Assembly: GCA_947095535.1 (NCBI GenBank)
Contig: OX352772.1
Coordinates: 101,548,307 to 101,612,306, forward strand
Length of the DNA: 64,000 nucleotides
DNA from: Poecilobothrus nobilitatus
Lineage: Eukaryota > Arthropoda > Insecta > Diptera > Dolichopodidae
Direction: 5' to 3'
Shown: positions 10,857 through 21,480 of the stretch, piece after piece
Position numbering within the stretch: position 1 is the first letter of the stretch
Layout of the letters: every line of letters starts with the position of its first letter
Program-made: the position numbers and the translations under genes
Notes under the pieces: generated by a model
Databases searched by the model: none
What the model saw: the letters and a program-made list of their open reading frames with translations, nothing else
What the model was told of the DNA's origin: nothing

Positions 10857-11106
10857 AATTGCTTTTGTACAGTACATTTTGTAGGCGTAGTTCTTGGGAC
10901 CGCCACTTACAAATTCTGTAATATAACTTCCTATTGCATAACATTCTAATTCGTCAGTCATGTTTCCTATAAATTCGCCTATTTGTGGTTCATATTCTCC
11001 TTCTCGGCTAATATACAACACTGAATAGGTGTCATAATATAATAATAATAATATAATACTATCCAGCTCCTCTAGATAACTGTAAAGCTGAAGACGAGCA
11101 TGTGTT
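10857..11106 (-). pseudogene. PolB C-terminal fragment of Polinton B
   Basis: The minus strand encodes a segment matching the region around polymerase motif C of the PolB at 12642-15911: A-R-L-x-L-Y-S-Y-L, then Y-Y-D-T-Y-S (intact family form Y-x-D-T-D-S), then G-E-Y-E-P-Q and F-V-S-G-G-P-K-N-Y-A-Y-K. The second catalytic Asp is Tyr and a short insertion lies just before the motif. It ends at the mini-me repeat on the left and at the TGTGTT target duplication of Polinton A on the right; the upstream part of the same gene resumes at 26031. Confidence 0.85.
11101..11106. other. Left target-site duplication of Polinton A (TGTGTT)
   Basis: TGTGTT directly precedes AGTAGATAGG; the same six bases directly follow CCTATCTACT at 26031-26036. 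Six-base duplications are the rule for Polintons. Confidence 0.9.
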
Positions 11107-11320
11107 AGTAGATAGGTAGGCACTTGGGCCAGACAGGTCAGTAGGTCAAGGCCACCCGGAAGTAGGTCAAACTGTAATTAGGTCAGACAGGAGTAGGTTA
11201 ACGACGTAAAATTAGGTCAGACAGGCGGCGGCGACCGTCAGACAACTCTTGTTATTTATAAGGATTGTATACTTGTTTTAAGTAATAGGTAAACATGGAA
11301 AAACAGTAAGAAAAATATTT
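11107..11320. repeat. Left terminal inverted repeat of Polinton A
   Basis: The first about 45 bp are a near-perfect inverted match to the right end (26030 leftwards). Beyond that, similarity continues with indels, including the GGCGGCGACCGTCAG / GGCGGCGATCGTCAG block and the GTATACTTG...TAAGTAATAGG module. It holds one TCAAGGCCA site (11146-11154) beside ACCCGGAAGT. Confidence 0.9.
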
Positions 11321-12641
11321 TTTTTATGCTTGCAAATTTTAAGATGTTGTTGTTTGTTGTTTTTTTATTTGTTGTTTTTTCTTTCGTTTTTTTTTTATGA
11401 AGTATTTAAAGAAGAGGAAAGAAAAACCATTAATTAATTGTTATGTAAGAATGTTGAAAAAAAAAACAAGAAATCAAAAATATCTAACGTGGTACAGGTC
11501 TACTTCTTATTGATGTATACTTGGCTTAAGTAATAGGCGCATATGAAAAGTAGAAACAAAAAATGGTTAATGAATGTAAAAGGAAAAAAATAAAAAAAGT
11601 TTAAACGTACAAGATAAAACAATTTTAAAAGGTACAACCCATCTTTAAAATTCATAAAGAAAAAGTGCAAACCTGTTTTTCTGTCTACATAATGATCAAA
11701 CCATTGAAAAAAATTTATGCGATTTTAGATGTACCTAACTATTTGTGTTGTTTTTTTTTTTTTTTTTTTTTTTTTCTACTTTAACTATTTAAAGAAGTTA
11801 AAAGAAAAAAACTAATGATTATTGTCGGTGTGTCATGTAAGATATTTTTTGTTTGTAAGAATGTTCAAAAAAAAATATGAATGAAAAGAACTTAACGACT
11901 AACATGTTGCTTAAGTGCATTGTATGTTGCCTAATCTGTGAAGAATAAAAAAAGAAAAAAAATCAAGTCAGGTTAATTGTATTTGTCACCTATTTTGAAA
12001 ACAAGAATATAAAAATAAAACAGATTTATTCTGTGTTCAAGAAAAAAATATGAATAAAAAGAAAACAACAAGAAATCAAAAATATCTAACGTGGTACAGG
12101 TATACTTCTTGTTGATGTATACTTAGCTTAAGTAATAGGCATATATGAAAAGAATAAGAAAAAATACTTTATAAAATTTAAAGAGAAAAATGAAAACAGA
12201 ACAAAAGGATGTGTAACTACGTTTCTTTAAAATTTTAAAACTAATTTTAAAAAAATTAAAAGAAAAAGTGCAAACTGGTTTTTAAATGTTACAGAAAGAT
12301 TCAACCTTGACAAAATTGATGCAATTTTGAGATGCTTTTATTTCTTCTTGTTATCTTTTTTCTATGAAGTATTTAAAGAAGATGAAAGAAAAAAATTCTT
12401 AGTATCACCGTATAAGATTTTATTGTTATGTAAGAATGTTGAAAAAAAAACAAAGGAATAAAAGCGATTCAAAATAAGTTACGAGTAATTGCTTTTTTTA
12501 AAGTAACAAGCAAGACATTATGTATAAATTGTGTAAAAAGTTAAAAAATTGTTAATAGAGTGAAAATTCTAGGATTAGAAACGTTCGCGATTGGTTGTCT
12601 TAATAAAATAAAAATCGGAAATTAAAAAAAAAGAAATTAAA
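11321..12641. repeat. Left subterminal region with tandem modules
   Basis: The block AACAAGAAATCAAAAATATC...TAACGTGGTACAGG...TAAGTAATAGGC occurs at about 11464-11545 and 12067-12145, and a shorter form at 11268. Between them are recurring 'GTGCAAAC(C)TG', 'TATTTAAAGAAG' and 'TGTAAGAATGTT' blocks. The right end (25110-25850) carries the same blocks in inverted order. No ORF is supported here; polB starts at 12642. Confidence 0.75.
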
Positions 12642-15600
12642 ATGAATACAGAAAAATTCACAATAAAATCAATAAAATCAGTGAATGTAAAACGATTCAA
12701 CATTTTTGGAAAAAAATTGGAGTTTATAATAAATGCAGTACCAGACTACAAAGATCCAATAGATTGGATTAAAACCGGTATTGAAGAATTATTCAGCAAT
12801 TTACTTGAAAATGTTGATCCTACTGACAAAATTGGTGTCACTTTTGGATGCCAAAGTTTTCATGAACGTGGTCCAGCCTGGATCAATTTTAAAGAAGCAA
12901 AAGATCTTGACATTTCGGAAATTTGGGAAGTTATTTCAAACATTTTTCAAAGCAACTCCGAAGGGTTATCTACAGATACGTTCTGTATAAATGTTACATA
13001 TATACGATATAAACAGTCGTGTTTCTTTTGTAAATCATCTCCAGCATGTGACGTAAATTTTCCAAATATTAAATGTGATGTATGCAATCGAAGTTTTAAA
13101 GGTCAAACTTGTTTTGATAATCATAAAGCAACATCATCTACAAATAAAAAATCTATTTGTACTCTTATAAATTCCTGTACAAAATGCTTTAAAGTATACA
13201 GAACCGATGTAAATCATATATGCTATGGACATTTGTGTAAAAACTGTAATATAAATGTAGCTTCAGACCACCAATGCTTTATTACACCGTGTAAAGAATT
13301 AGCTGAACTTAAAAATATATTATATATTTTCTACGATCTCGAAACAACTCAAGATGATATCATCGGGGAGAAACTTCATGAAGGTGTTGCAATAGGGGAT
13401 ATAATTGAACATCAGCCTGATTTATGTATTTTTGAACAACGTTGCACGCATTGTATATTGTCTAATGTTGAAAGATGAAATTTTTGTGGACTTCGAGAAC
13501 ATGTGTTGAAACAAAATCCAATACAAATGTTCTTAGAATATATACTCAACCAAAGAAAGATATTTCATAAAGTTGTAGTTATTGCACATAACGGACAAGC
13601 ATTTGATAATCAGTTTTTATTAAACTATATCTTAGAGAAAACCATCATCAAACCAAAACTAATTATGAGGGGAACAAAGATAATTTTAATGCTGTTAGAT
13701 AACGTGAAATTTATTGATTCACTAAACTATTTTCCAATGCCGTTATCTAGTTTAACGAAGGCATTTGATTTAGATATAAATTTAAAAAGAGGATATTTTC
13801 CTCATATGTTTAATCGTAAAAATAATATAAAATATAATGGAAAGTTACCCGATCAGAAATATTACTGTTATAATTCAATGAGTGCATCAGAAAGAAAACA
13901 ATTTCTTGAATGGTATGAAGAAAATAAAAACAAGTCTTTTAACCTCCAAAAGGAACTTGTAGAATATTGTATGAATGACGTAAAAATTTTGACAGCAGCC
14001 TGTATTAAATTCAGACAGCTATTTTTGGAAGAATGTAAGGTTGAGCCATTTTTAGAGGCCACTACAATTGCATCAGCGTGTAATTTGGTTTTTAGAAGGA
14101 ATTTTTTAAAACCGTATACAATTGGACTTATACCTAAACAAGGATATCGCTTATCAGAAAACCAGTCAATCATTGCCATAAAATGGTTAATGTGGGAAGA
14201 AAAACGAAGAAAAATAAAAATTCAGCATAGTGGTAACGGAAAGGAAAAAGTAATTTTTGGTCTTCGTGTTGACGGATATTGCACAGACACAAAACAAATA
14301 TTTGAGTTTTATGGCTGTTATTACCATGGCCATCCAAAATGTTTCAAAAATAATAATAATAAAAAATATGAAACACGTTATGAGGCTACATTATCCAAAG
14401 CCAATAAATTACGCTCTATAGGTTATCAAGTAATTGAAAAGTGGGAGTGTGAATTTCGAAACGAAATGAGATCAAAAGAATACATAGAATTTTTCGCAAA
14501 ATTGGAGAACGAAAGTTTGATACCACTAAAACCACGTGATGCGTTTTATGGCGGTAGAACAGGAAACACAAGAACATATTATAAATGTGCGCCTGGTCAA
14601 AAAATAATGTATATAGATATATGCTCACTATATCCTTGGGTGTGTAAATATGGAAAATTCCCAGTGGGTCATCCAAAAGTTCATGTTGGAAAAATTGAAT
14701 GCAATAAATTAAATTTAAATGATACTGAAGGATTAATAAAGGCATTGATACTTCCCCCAGAAAAACTCCATCACCCGGTTTTGTCTATAAATCAAAATAA
14801 TAAGCTAATGTTTTCCTGCTGTCAAACATGTAGTTTGGAAATGAATAATGATGACTGCTCGCATGACAATCGTAGTAGGTCAATTTTAGGAACGTGGGTT
14901 ATAGATGAAGTAAGAGAAGCTGTTAAACAGGGATACAAAATTGTGGAAATATACGAGGTATGGGAGTATACTGTTAAACAATTTAATCCCCTTACATCAC
15001 AACAACAAATGATGAACAAGTTCCTTAAAATTAAACAAGAAGCTTCTGGCTGGCCTAGCTTTTGCAAAACACCAAAGGAAAAGTGCAAATATTTAGAAAA
15101 ATTTTCGAAAGTAGAAGGCATAAATTTACAGTTTAACGATATAGAAAAAAATCCTGGACTTAGATCATTAGCTAAGTTAATGTTAAACTCTTTCTGGGGT
15201 AAATTTGGACAGAGAGAAAATCAATCAAAAACTGAAATAATAAATGAGCCTTATGAATTATTTACTATTCTTACTGATCCTTCGAAGAATGTAAATCAAA
15301 TAACTCCAATAAACGAAAAAACAGTTTTGGTAAATTGGGAATACAAAGAAGAAACAGCTGAATCATTATTAACAGTTAACGTTTGCATAGCTGCTTACAC
15401 TACCACACAAGCTCGTTTAAAATTGTATTCTTACTTAAACAATTTAAAAGAACGAGTTTTGTATTACGATACAGATTCAATAATATATGTAGCACGTGAA
15501 GGAGAATATAACCCTCCAACTGGAGTTTTCATAGGAGATATGACAGATGAGCTTGAAGAATATGGAATTGGAAGCTATATTACAGAATTTGTTAGTGGTG

Positions 15601-15911
15601 GTGCAAAGAACTATGCATACAAAATATATAGTACCAACTCCAAATGCGAAAAAACTGTTTGCAAAGTGAAAGGTATTCGTTTAAATTACAACGCTTCACA
15701 AGAAATAAATTTTGGCTCTATGAAACAATTAGTTAAAAAATTAAACAACTTTCAACAAATAAATATAACATTTCCCAGTATTCGCCGAACATACGATCAC
15801 AGAGTCATCACTGTTCCTGAAATAAAGTCATATCGAATAAATTCCAGAAAACGAGTTTTTGCAGATGATTATACTTCAGTTCCTTATGGCTTCAAAAAGA
15901 AAAAAATTTAA
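12642..15911 (+). CDS. polB: Polinton family B DNA polymerase, one in-frame TGA
   Basis: Protein-primed DNA polymerase that would replicate the element; about 1,089 codons, usual for Polintons. In order: a Cys/His-rich region (residues about 125-220, with C-x-x-C-K and C-x-x-C pairs); exonuclease I Y-D-L-E-T at about 230; TGA at codon 279 (13476-13478); exonuclease II H-N-G-Q-A-F-D-N at about 315; exonuclease III Y-C-M-N-D; a V-D-G-Y...F-Y-G-C-Y-Y-H-G block; polymerase motif A D-I-C-S-L-Y-P; motif B K-L-M-L-N-S-F-W-G-K-F-G; and motif C Y-Y-D-T-D-S. The TGA lies where a Cys would fit a C-x-x-C-G pair (residue before N-F-C-G), and the frame is otherwise open. It is either a one-base nonsense change or a base-call error. 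All catalytic residues downstream are intact. Confidence 0.93.
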
Positions 15912-16030
15912 AAAATTATTGTTAATATGTATATTGTAAAAATTTTGTATTAAACTATTAAATTACAGCATTAAACAAAATCTTTTAATTTTACCGTTTT
16001 TAATTTTCAGAATATAGCCAAAAAATTATT

Positions 16031-16045
16031 TACATATATATATCA

Positions 16046-16081
<36 letters not shown>
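16031..16081. repeat. TA microsatellite
   Basis: Interrupted (TA)n run between polB and the integrase. Confidence 0.9.
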
Positions 16082-16082
<1 letters not shown>

Positions 16083-16128
16083 CTGATTTTATTCAAATTC
16101 ACATTTGCAGTTTAACTCTTCAATAATA

Positions 16129-17051
16129 ATGTCAAAAGCACAAATAGTATCTGAAATTCATCGTCCAGTTAGACGTAGATTTCGGAGACGAAAAATATCT
16201 CAAAGAGGGTTAAATGATACATGGGAAATTGATCTTGTAGATATGTCGGCCTATCAAAAAGTAAATAATGGATACAAGTTTCTCTTAACTGTTATCGATA
16301 TATTTTCAAAATATGCATATGCCGAAAAAGTTAAATCAAAGGCAGCAGATGACGTAGTTAAAAGTATGGAAAAGATTTTTAAAAGGGAGGGGAAGTCTCC
16401 AAAAAATATTCATTCTGACCAGGGAAAAGAATTTTTCAACAAAAATTCCAAAATTTAATGAAAAGCTATAAAATAAATCACTATCATACTTATTCAGAAA
16501 TGAAGGCTAGTGTTTGTGAAAGGTTTAACAGAACATTAAAATCAATTATGTGGAAACAGTTTAGTTTACAAGGAAATTTTAAATGGATAGAATTTTTACC
16601 AAAACTAATTGAAAAATATAATAACACAAAACATAGTACAATTAAGTTAAAACCAAACCAAGTTACATCACAAAATGAAAAACAAATTCTTCGTTCAATT
16701 TATAATTACCCTAAAATATTTAATAAGGGAAAATTTAATGTTGATGATTTTGTTAGAATTGCAAGGTCTAAAGGTACTTTTCAAAAAGGATATGAACCTA
16801 ACTATTCAACTGAAGTTTTTAAAATAGCTTTCAAAAACAAGACAGACCCGATTACATATAGTTTAAAAGATTATAAAAATAAATTAGTTCGTGGTGGCTT
16901 CTATGAACAGGAACTGACTAGTGTCAAAAACCCCAATGCTTATTTAATTGAAAAAATTTTACAACGAAAAGGCAATAAAGTATATGTGAAATATTTAGGT
17001 TTTGATAATAGTCATAATCAATGGATAAGTAAATATCATATTCTTTCATAA
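16129..17051 (+). CDS. int: Polinton integrase (DDE, chromodomain), one frameshift
   Basis: Retroviral-type integrase that would insert the element and make its 6-bp duplication. A basic N-terminal stretch (R-R-R-F-R-R-R) is followed by the rve core: D in W-E-I-D-L-V-D-M, D in H-S-D-Q-G-K-E-F, and E in S-V-C-E-R-F-N-R-T. A C-terminal chromodomain follows (Y-L-I-E-K-I-L...V-K-Y-L-G-F-D...W-I). A single-base indel in an A-rich stretch near 16440-16455 moves the frame between the second and third catalytic residues, so the two open parts are 16105-16458 and 16458-17051. First ATG at 16129, preceded by an acceptor-like TTTGCAG. The stop is followed by tandem repeats. Confidence 0.9.
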
Positions 17052-17480
17052 AAAGTGTAATAAGAATTTATGTAGAAAATTTTTTCTTAACTTTAGAGCA
17101 CTATTAAATGCAACAATGTTGTAAAAATGTTGTAAAAATGGTAAAATAGAAAAAATAAAAAGAGAAAAATATTTACTAATAAAAATAAATAATTTAGGAA
17201 TAGGTAAATAAAAAAATAATATTCTTTCATAAAAAAGTATAATTAGAATTTATGTAAAAGATTTTTTCTTAACTTTAGAACACTGTTAAATGCAACAATG
17301 TTGCAAATATGTTAATAGAAAAAATAAAAAATAGAAATATATTTACTAATAAAAATAAATAATTTAGGAATAGGTAAATAAAAAATAATATTCTTTCATA
17401 AAAAAGTATAATTGGAATTTATGTAGAAGAGTTTTCTTAAATTTAGAACACTGTTAAATGCAACAATGTTGCGAAAAATG
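17036..17480. repeat. Tandem repeat starting at the integrase stop codon
   Basis: A unit of about 170-180 bp beginning ATATTCTTTCATAAAA occurs at about 17037, 17219 and 17389 (2.5 copies). Each includes TTAAATGCAACAATGTTG and AATTTAGGAATAGGTAAATA. The first copy includes the last codons and stop of the integrase. Confidence 0.85.
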
Positions 17481-17717
17481 TTATATAAAAAAATTATAGT
17501 TTTATTATTATCAATTAGAATTTATTACATTAATAAACAACTTACTTTACAACTTTTTGTTTTTAATTAGTTTTCTTAAGGATTTTGATTTCTAAACATT
17601 GATAATACAATTTTTTAGAAGAAAAATTTAGTATAAATAAAGTCGAATTTTTCTTAAGATATGTCAATTCAAAGACAGAGCTCAACATAATAATAATACA
17701 GAAAAAAGGAAGCAAAA

Positions 17718-18281
17718 ATGGAAAACACAGCAGAAATTTTCGCCTACGCTCAGCAAATAGAGCCAACACAGGAGTTAGCCCCAATTAAACGGAAAAGAAT
17801 AAGAACTCAACAGGAATCGCAGCCACTTCATCAACAACAACATCATCATCATCATCATCAACAACAACAACAACAACCATAACAGCAACAACATCAACAA
17901 TTTCAACAACAACAACAAGAAGAAATCATTCTTCTTCAAGAAGAAGAACCACCAACAAAAAAAAGCTTCAAAGAAGCTTTTAATAACAAAAATTTGGAAA
18001 CTAGAAAAAGTTTCCTAAAAACTAAAGATATGGAGCAAGATGCTCTATATCATATAATAAATGTTAAGCAAATAAAGACCATTTATGGTCTTAAGTGGGT
18101 CTTTGAGACCCGCAATTTAATTATATTTGTACCTCAAAAATATTCTGATATTTTTGAGAATTTAGATTTTGTAAAAGAAATAAAAGAAAAAGAACATTTT
18201 GTATATAAAGATAAAAATTTAAATTTAAATATTATAGATATATCTGAGTCGTTTGGTAAAATATATGCAAATTACCAATAA
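17718..18281 (+). CDS. Polinton Q/H-rich protein with conserved C-terminal domain, in-frame TAA
   Basis: One frame runs from ATG 17718 to TAA 18279-18281 (187 codons). It has a short N-terminal part with a basic K-R-K-R-I-R patch (possible nuclear signal), a His run and a poly-Gln tract, then a conserved-looking domain (ALYHIINVKQIKTIYGLKW...IFVPQKYSDIF...). The TAA at 17880-17882 lies in the CAA repeats and is one base from CAA. The domain, with its x-T-x-Y-G and L/V-P-x-x-Y pattern, occurs in small proteins of other insect Polintons. A single-strand DNA-binding role is possible but I cannot show it. It is third in the plus-strand half, after PolB and integrase. Confidence 0.65.
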
Positions 18282-18429
18282 AAGATGTAAATTGGTTTAT
18301 AGTTATATAAGTTTTTATTATTCATAAATAAATATAAATTTCAAAAAAGGTATAAATTTCTTTTATTTAGTTGCTTTATTTTTCAGATTCATGTTTAAAT
18401 GTACTTAATGTTAATATGTATATGTAGTT

Positions 18430-18620
18430 ATAAATTGGATTTATTTAATTTTCTTCGTAAAAACACAGGTATTTCATAAAAGAGCCGAGAAAAATTACAT
18501 CATACATTAAATTTTTGAACTGGAATAAAAATACTTACTTTTAACTCTACTTTTAACCTTGTAACATTCTTTTCTTTACAGATCTATATGAATTTCTTTT
18601 ACTATTTTAGATCTTGGCAT
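18430..18620 (-). repeat. Partial duplicate of the 3' end of the 181-aa gene
   Basis: This stretch repeats 18755-18895 (GTATTTCATAAAAGAG...GAGAAAAATTA...TTTTTGAAC-GGAATA), about 320 bp downstream in gene sense. It contains only the last 45 or so codons, diverged and no longer open. The remaining sequence between 18282 and 18743 shows nothing else. Confidence 0.75.
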
Positions 18621-18743
18621 GATTTTTAATGGGATATCAGTGATGAAGAAGGAGATCCAGATTATTTAGAAATTATACCAAATTTATAAAATAACAAATT
18701 ATACCTAATTTATAAATAATGAAATAAATAACAAATTATATAG

Positions 18744-19289
18744 TTACAAAATTGTTTTATTTAATATCTTTTTTTTTTTTTGTAAAAATACAGGTATTTC
18801 ATAAAAGAGTCGAGAAAAATTAAATCGTATATTAAATTTTTGAACCGGAATATAAATCTCTTCTTTCAACTTTGCAACATTCTTTTCTTCACAGGTCTTT
18901 ATGTATTTTTTAACATATTCCTTTACATTTGGCTCTGCAGTTTTATTATATGCAACTACTGCATGTAGGAAATCAATCAAACTGTAAAACTCGTCAGCTT
19001 CCTCTTTGTTAATGCTAAGATTCTGTCCTACTGTAGATTTTAATCCACTTTGTAAACATAATTTTGAATTTTTAATTGACTGCTTGGAAAATTTTTTATG
19101 AAATAGGTCATAAAATTTACACCATTCATGATATTTTAAAATAATTGGTTTCATTCCAATCCAATGAAAAACACTTGCAACTTCAAAAAAATCTGTGTCA
19201 AATCCGACAACTATTTTTAATGTGTGACTTCTGTTGAGAAAGTATGTATAACTCAGCAACAAATTAATGCTAGGACTTTGCTCTTCCAT
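18744..19289 (-). CDS. Polinton unknown protein, 181 aa
   Basis: First gene of the right-hand minus-strand block in map order, so the last to be read; 26 bp downstream of the protease gene. I do not recognise the family. The N terminus has a moderately hydrophobic segment (L-L-L-S-Y-T-Y-F-L). Then come G-F-D-T-D-F-F-E-V, W-C-K-F-Y-D-L-F and a Lys-rich region at 125-145, ending in a basic tail with K-K-K-K. No transmembrane helix or enzyme motif is evident. The last 45 or so codons have a diverged duplicate at 18430-18620. Confidence 0.75.
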   Translation of the reverse strand: MEEQSPSINLLLSYTYFLNRSHTLKIVVGFDTDFFEVASVFHWIGMKPIILKYHEWCKFYDLFHKKFSKQSIKNSKLCLQSGLKSTVGQNLSINKEEADEFYSLIDFLHAVVAYNKTAEPNVKEYVKKYIKTCEEKNVAKLKEEIYIPVQKFNIRFNFSRLFYEIPVFLQKKKKILNKTIL

Positions 19290-19315
19290 TATTTTAATTA
19301 CACTAAAGTTTATTA

Positions 19316-19810
19316 TTAAATGTTATATCTCTTAGGAAGACATGATTGAGAAATATTATAATTTTCAAATATATGGTGAAAAGTATTTATTATATTTTTG
19401 TCATTTTCTATATGATTTTCTTTATTAAATTGTTTTAAAAAAGCGTTCATACTATAACCGCAACATCTATACCATGTATAAACACAACAATATTGCCCAC
19501 AAACATCTGAATAGTTACTTTGTAACTGTTTCTTATTAAAAATTATACATTGATTTTTTAAGTAACTTAAAATTTCTAATTTATCTGGTTTTCTACCAAA
19601 CGAATCAAAATATTCAACACAGCCATTCTTTGGCTTAAAAATAGCAAACCAATGTGTTCCCGGATCTTTTGATTTATCAGTGTTTACAATTAAAAAAGTT
19701 TGTTTTTCAATTATTCTGGGGAGTTGATCCAGAGCAAAAACTCCTTTAAAAAATTTACGTGTGTGTATGTTACATCTTAATACGTCACTTATCTCTAGGG
19801 TATTCATCAA
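19316..19810 (-). CDS. pro: Adenain-like cysteine protease
   Basis: Capsid maturation protease of the Ulp1/adenovirus protease clan, expected to process virion proteins. 164 aa. The catalytic His is in D-P-G-T-H-W-F-A (residue about 53). The acidic residue of the triad is probably in V-E-Y-F-D-S-F-G (about 70-77). The oxyanion Gln is probably in the Q-S-N-Y region and the nucleophile Cys in D-V-C-G-Q-Y-C (about 105-110). Overlaps the upstream 110-aa gene by 4 bp (ATGA), which suggests coupled expression of the minus-strand block. The frame is intact. Confidence 0.9.
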   Translation of the reverse strand: MMNTLEISDVLRCNIHTRKFFKGVFALDQLPRIIEKQTFLIVNTDKSKDPGTHWFAIFKPKNGCVEYFDSFGRKPDKLEILSYLKNQCIIFNKKQLQSNYSDVCGQYCCVYTWYRCCGYSMNAFLKQFNKENHIENDKNIINTFHHIFENYNISQSCLPKRYNI

Positions 19811-20139
19811 TCAAATTGATTTAAGTCATATACTTTAGTTGTTTCTTTAATATAATTAGATAAAAACTCTTTTTTGATTTTTTTATTTGTTATAATAACA
19901 TCAAATTTTTCTAGTATTTGACAGAGCTCTTTATTTATTTTATCGTTGTACACAGTTCCAAAAGAGTAATTATCAAAATTATCATTTATAAAATCCCTAG
20001 TTGGAAATTTATACTTGAGCTCTTTTACAAACTTTTTACAAGGTTCTTTAAAACCAACTATACAAATATCTTTCGCAAACAAGGTATTATTATCATCACT
20101 ACAAAATGTTACATCCAGAAGTGCACAAGACAGTGACAT
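19807..20139 (-). CDS. Polinton unknown protein, 110 aa
   Basis: Lies between MCP and protease; its stop overlaps the protease ATG. No family recognised. The layout (hydrophobic strand L-L-D-V-T-F, then K-D-I-C-I-V-G-F, a middle N-x-x-Y-x-F-G, and a C-terminal I-L-x-K-F-D-V-I-I-T-N-K-K-I-K-K-E-F-L segment) resembles, by eye, the layout of the 188-aa protein at 24539-25105 (V-D-L-Q-F...K-E-L-A-I-L...I-Y-V-K-G-E-Q-K-L-F-L). An RNase H-like fold is a guess that needs a profile search. Confidence 0.7.
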   Translation of the reverse strand: MSLSCALLDVTFCSDDNNTLFAKDICIVGFKEPCKKFVKELKYKFPTRDFINDNFDNYSFGTVYNDKINKELCQILEKFDVIITNKKIKKEFLSNYIKETTKVYDLNQFD

Positions 20140-20176
20140 TTTGTCAAATATTCAAATTTACTTTTATATATGCTAT

Positions 20177-21478
20177 TTATAGGTTTAAGAATATATTTCG
20201 GTTTTTATCAATTTGTAAACTTGCATCAAATTCTCCATAAACAATAGCAGTCAGTGTAGATGTAAGTGGTTTTGATAGTCTTTCCTCAATTCTAACTGTA
20301 CCTTGATTTAGTAGACCTTGACACACTTCATTTCCTGATGAATCTGGAGTAAAATCAAAAGCTAGAATGAAAAACCCATTACTAAACATGGTTTTTGTTA
20401 TCTGATGACCTTTATCATTATGGTAAATTCCAGTTCCCGAAAAAAGTGTACTGTATGCTCTTGTACAGCAATTATTTTCATCTGAAAAACTGGTTTCAAT
20501 TGCTGAATTAGGTATTTGAACACCATTTACGTTTAACACAAATTGTGAAATATCAAAATGTTTAAAATTGTATGGGTTTTTTGACCTTTTTCCAGAGTAA
20601 CCTGTATTTTCTGTCATGGAAAAAATGATTGTGTTTAGCAAATGTCCAATAAAAACATTATCAAGTGATATTGATGAACTATTCTGTGGAATGGTAAAAG
20701 TTTTTACCTCTACCCGTTTGTAATTGTATTTGGCATTAGTTTTTTCCAATACAGCATTATGTGCTAATAGCACACTAGGATTAATTGTTACATGTCTCAT
20801 AAATAAAGTGGCTTCTAAAATTTTTAGTTGAGATTCATCAGTATCATCTGCAAAGAGGTAAAAATCTGGTTTTTCTAATGTTAGGACAACTCGAACATCG
20901 ACATTGTTTATGAGAAGTGTAGGTTGGTTAAACATATCTAAATGTAATTTCCCCATAAGTTCTACTACATTGCTATTTTGGTATAATTTTTGACGTTCTT
21001 TTGAACCACTATTATCTGTTTTTGCTATATTTGGCTTATCTAGCATCCATCCACCACACTCCAAATGCGTTGTAGCGGCATCCGTACGATAATTTAACAA
21101 TGATTCAATATAAGCTCTGTAATGATAATTGCCATCTGATGGAGATATATTCTTTCCATTTAGTTGAACATTACATTGTTTTATTAATGAATGTAACATA
21201 TTATTAACCACACTTGGTTGTTGTATAGGTGTTCCATCAGTTTTTTTATCTTTATTCCATTGAGTTCCATCTTTTTTTAAAATTTGTACTTTTAATTTTA
21301 GATATGTCGAAGACAAGCCTCTATCTGTATCACCGTGCCCTAGTGAAACAAATTCTATGACAGACGGATTATCTAAAGAAGCAATAGGGTTATAGGAAAC
21401 CTCTTCAGATCGTAAAATACTTGACTGAATAGGCTGTGTTTTAAAAATATCAAGCTCTGATTTCATACATTCAATCAT
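20177..21478 (-). CDS. mcp: Major capsid protein (double jelly-roll)
   Basis: 433 aa, frame intact. The N terminus (M-K-S-E-L-D-I-F...Q-S-S-I), the S-L-x-N-P-S-V-I-E-F segment, the N-N-M-L-H-S-L-I segment with V-x-L-N-G-K, and Y-H-Y-R-A-Y-I-E-S-L-L-N-Y match my memory of the F54H12.2-like proteins. Those are recognised as the double-jelly-roll MCP of Polintons, related to the MCPs of virophages and other eukaryotic PRD1-adeno-lineage viruses. It would form the pseudo-hexameric capsomers. It sits between the 110-aa gene (37 bp) and the 146-aa gene (2 bp). This gene is missing from the decayed element B. Confidence 0.85.
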   Translation of the reverse strand: MIECMKSELDIFKTQPIQSSILRSEEVSYNPIASLDNPSVIEFVSLGHGDTDRGLSSTYLKLKVQILKKDGTQWNKDKKTDGTPIQQPSVVNNMLHSLIKQCNVQLNGKNISPSDGNYHYRAYIESLLNYRTDAATTHLECGGWMLDKPNIAKTDNSGSKERQKLYQNSNVVELMGKLHLDMFNQPTLLINNVDVRVVLTLEKPDFYLFADDTDESQLKILEATLFMRHVTINPSVLLAHNAVLEKTNAKYNYKRVEVKTFTIPQNSSSISLDNVFIGHLLNTIIFSMTENTGYSGKRSKNPYNFKHFDISQFVLNVNGVQIPNSAIETSFSDENNCCTRAYSTLFSGTGIYHNDKGHQITKTMFSNGFFILAFDFTPDSSGNEVCQGLLNQGTVRIEERLSKPLTSTLTAIVYGEFDASLQIDKNRNIFLNL

Positions 21479-21480
21479 AA

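Noticed and set aside
13476..13478. TGA in polB as selenocysteine
   Set aside because: No reason to expect a selenoprotein here and no SECIS-like element sought or seen; a nonsense change at a Cys codon is simpler.
14416..15121. Antisense ORFs within polB
   Set aside because: Shadows of a strongly supported PolB reading frame.
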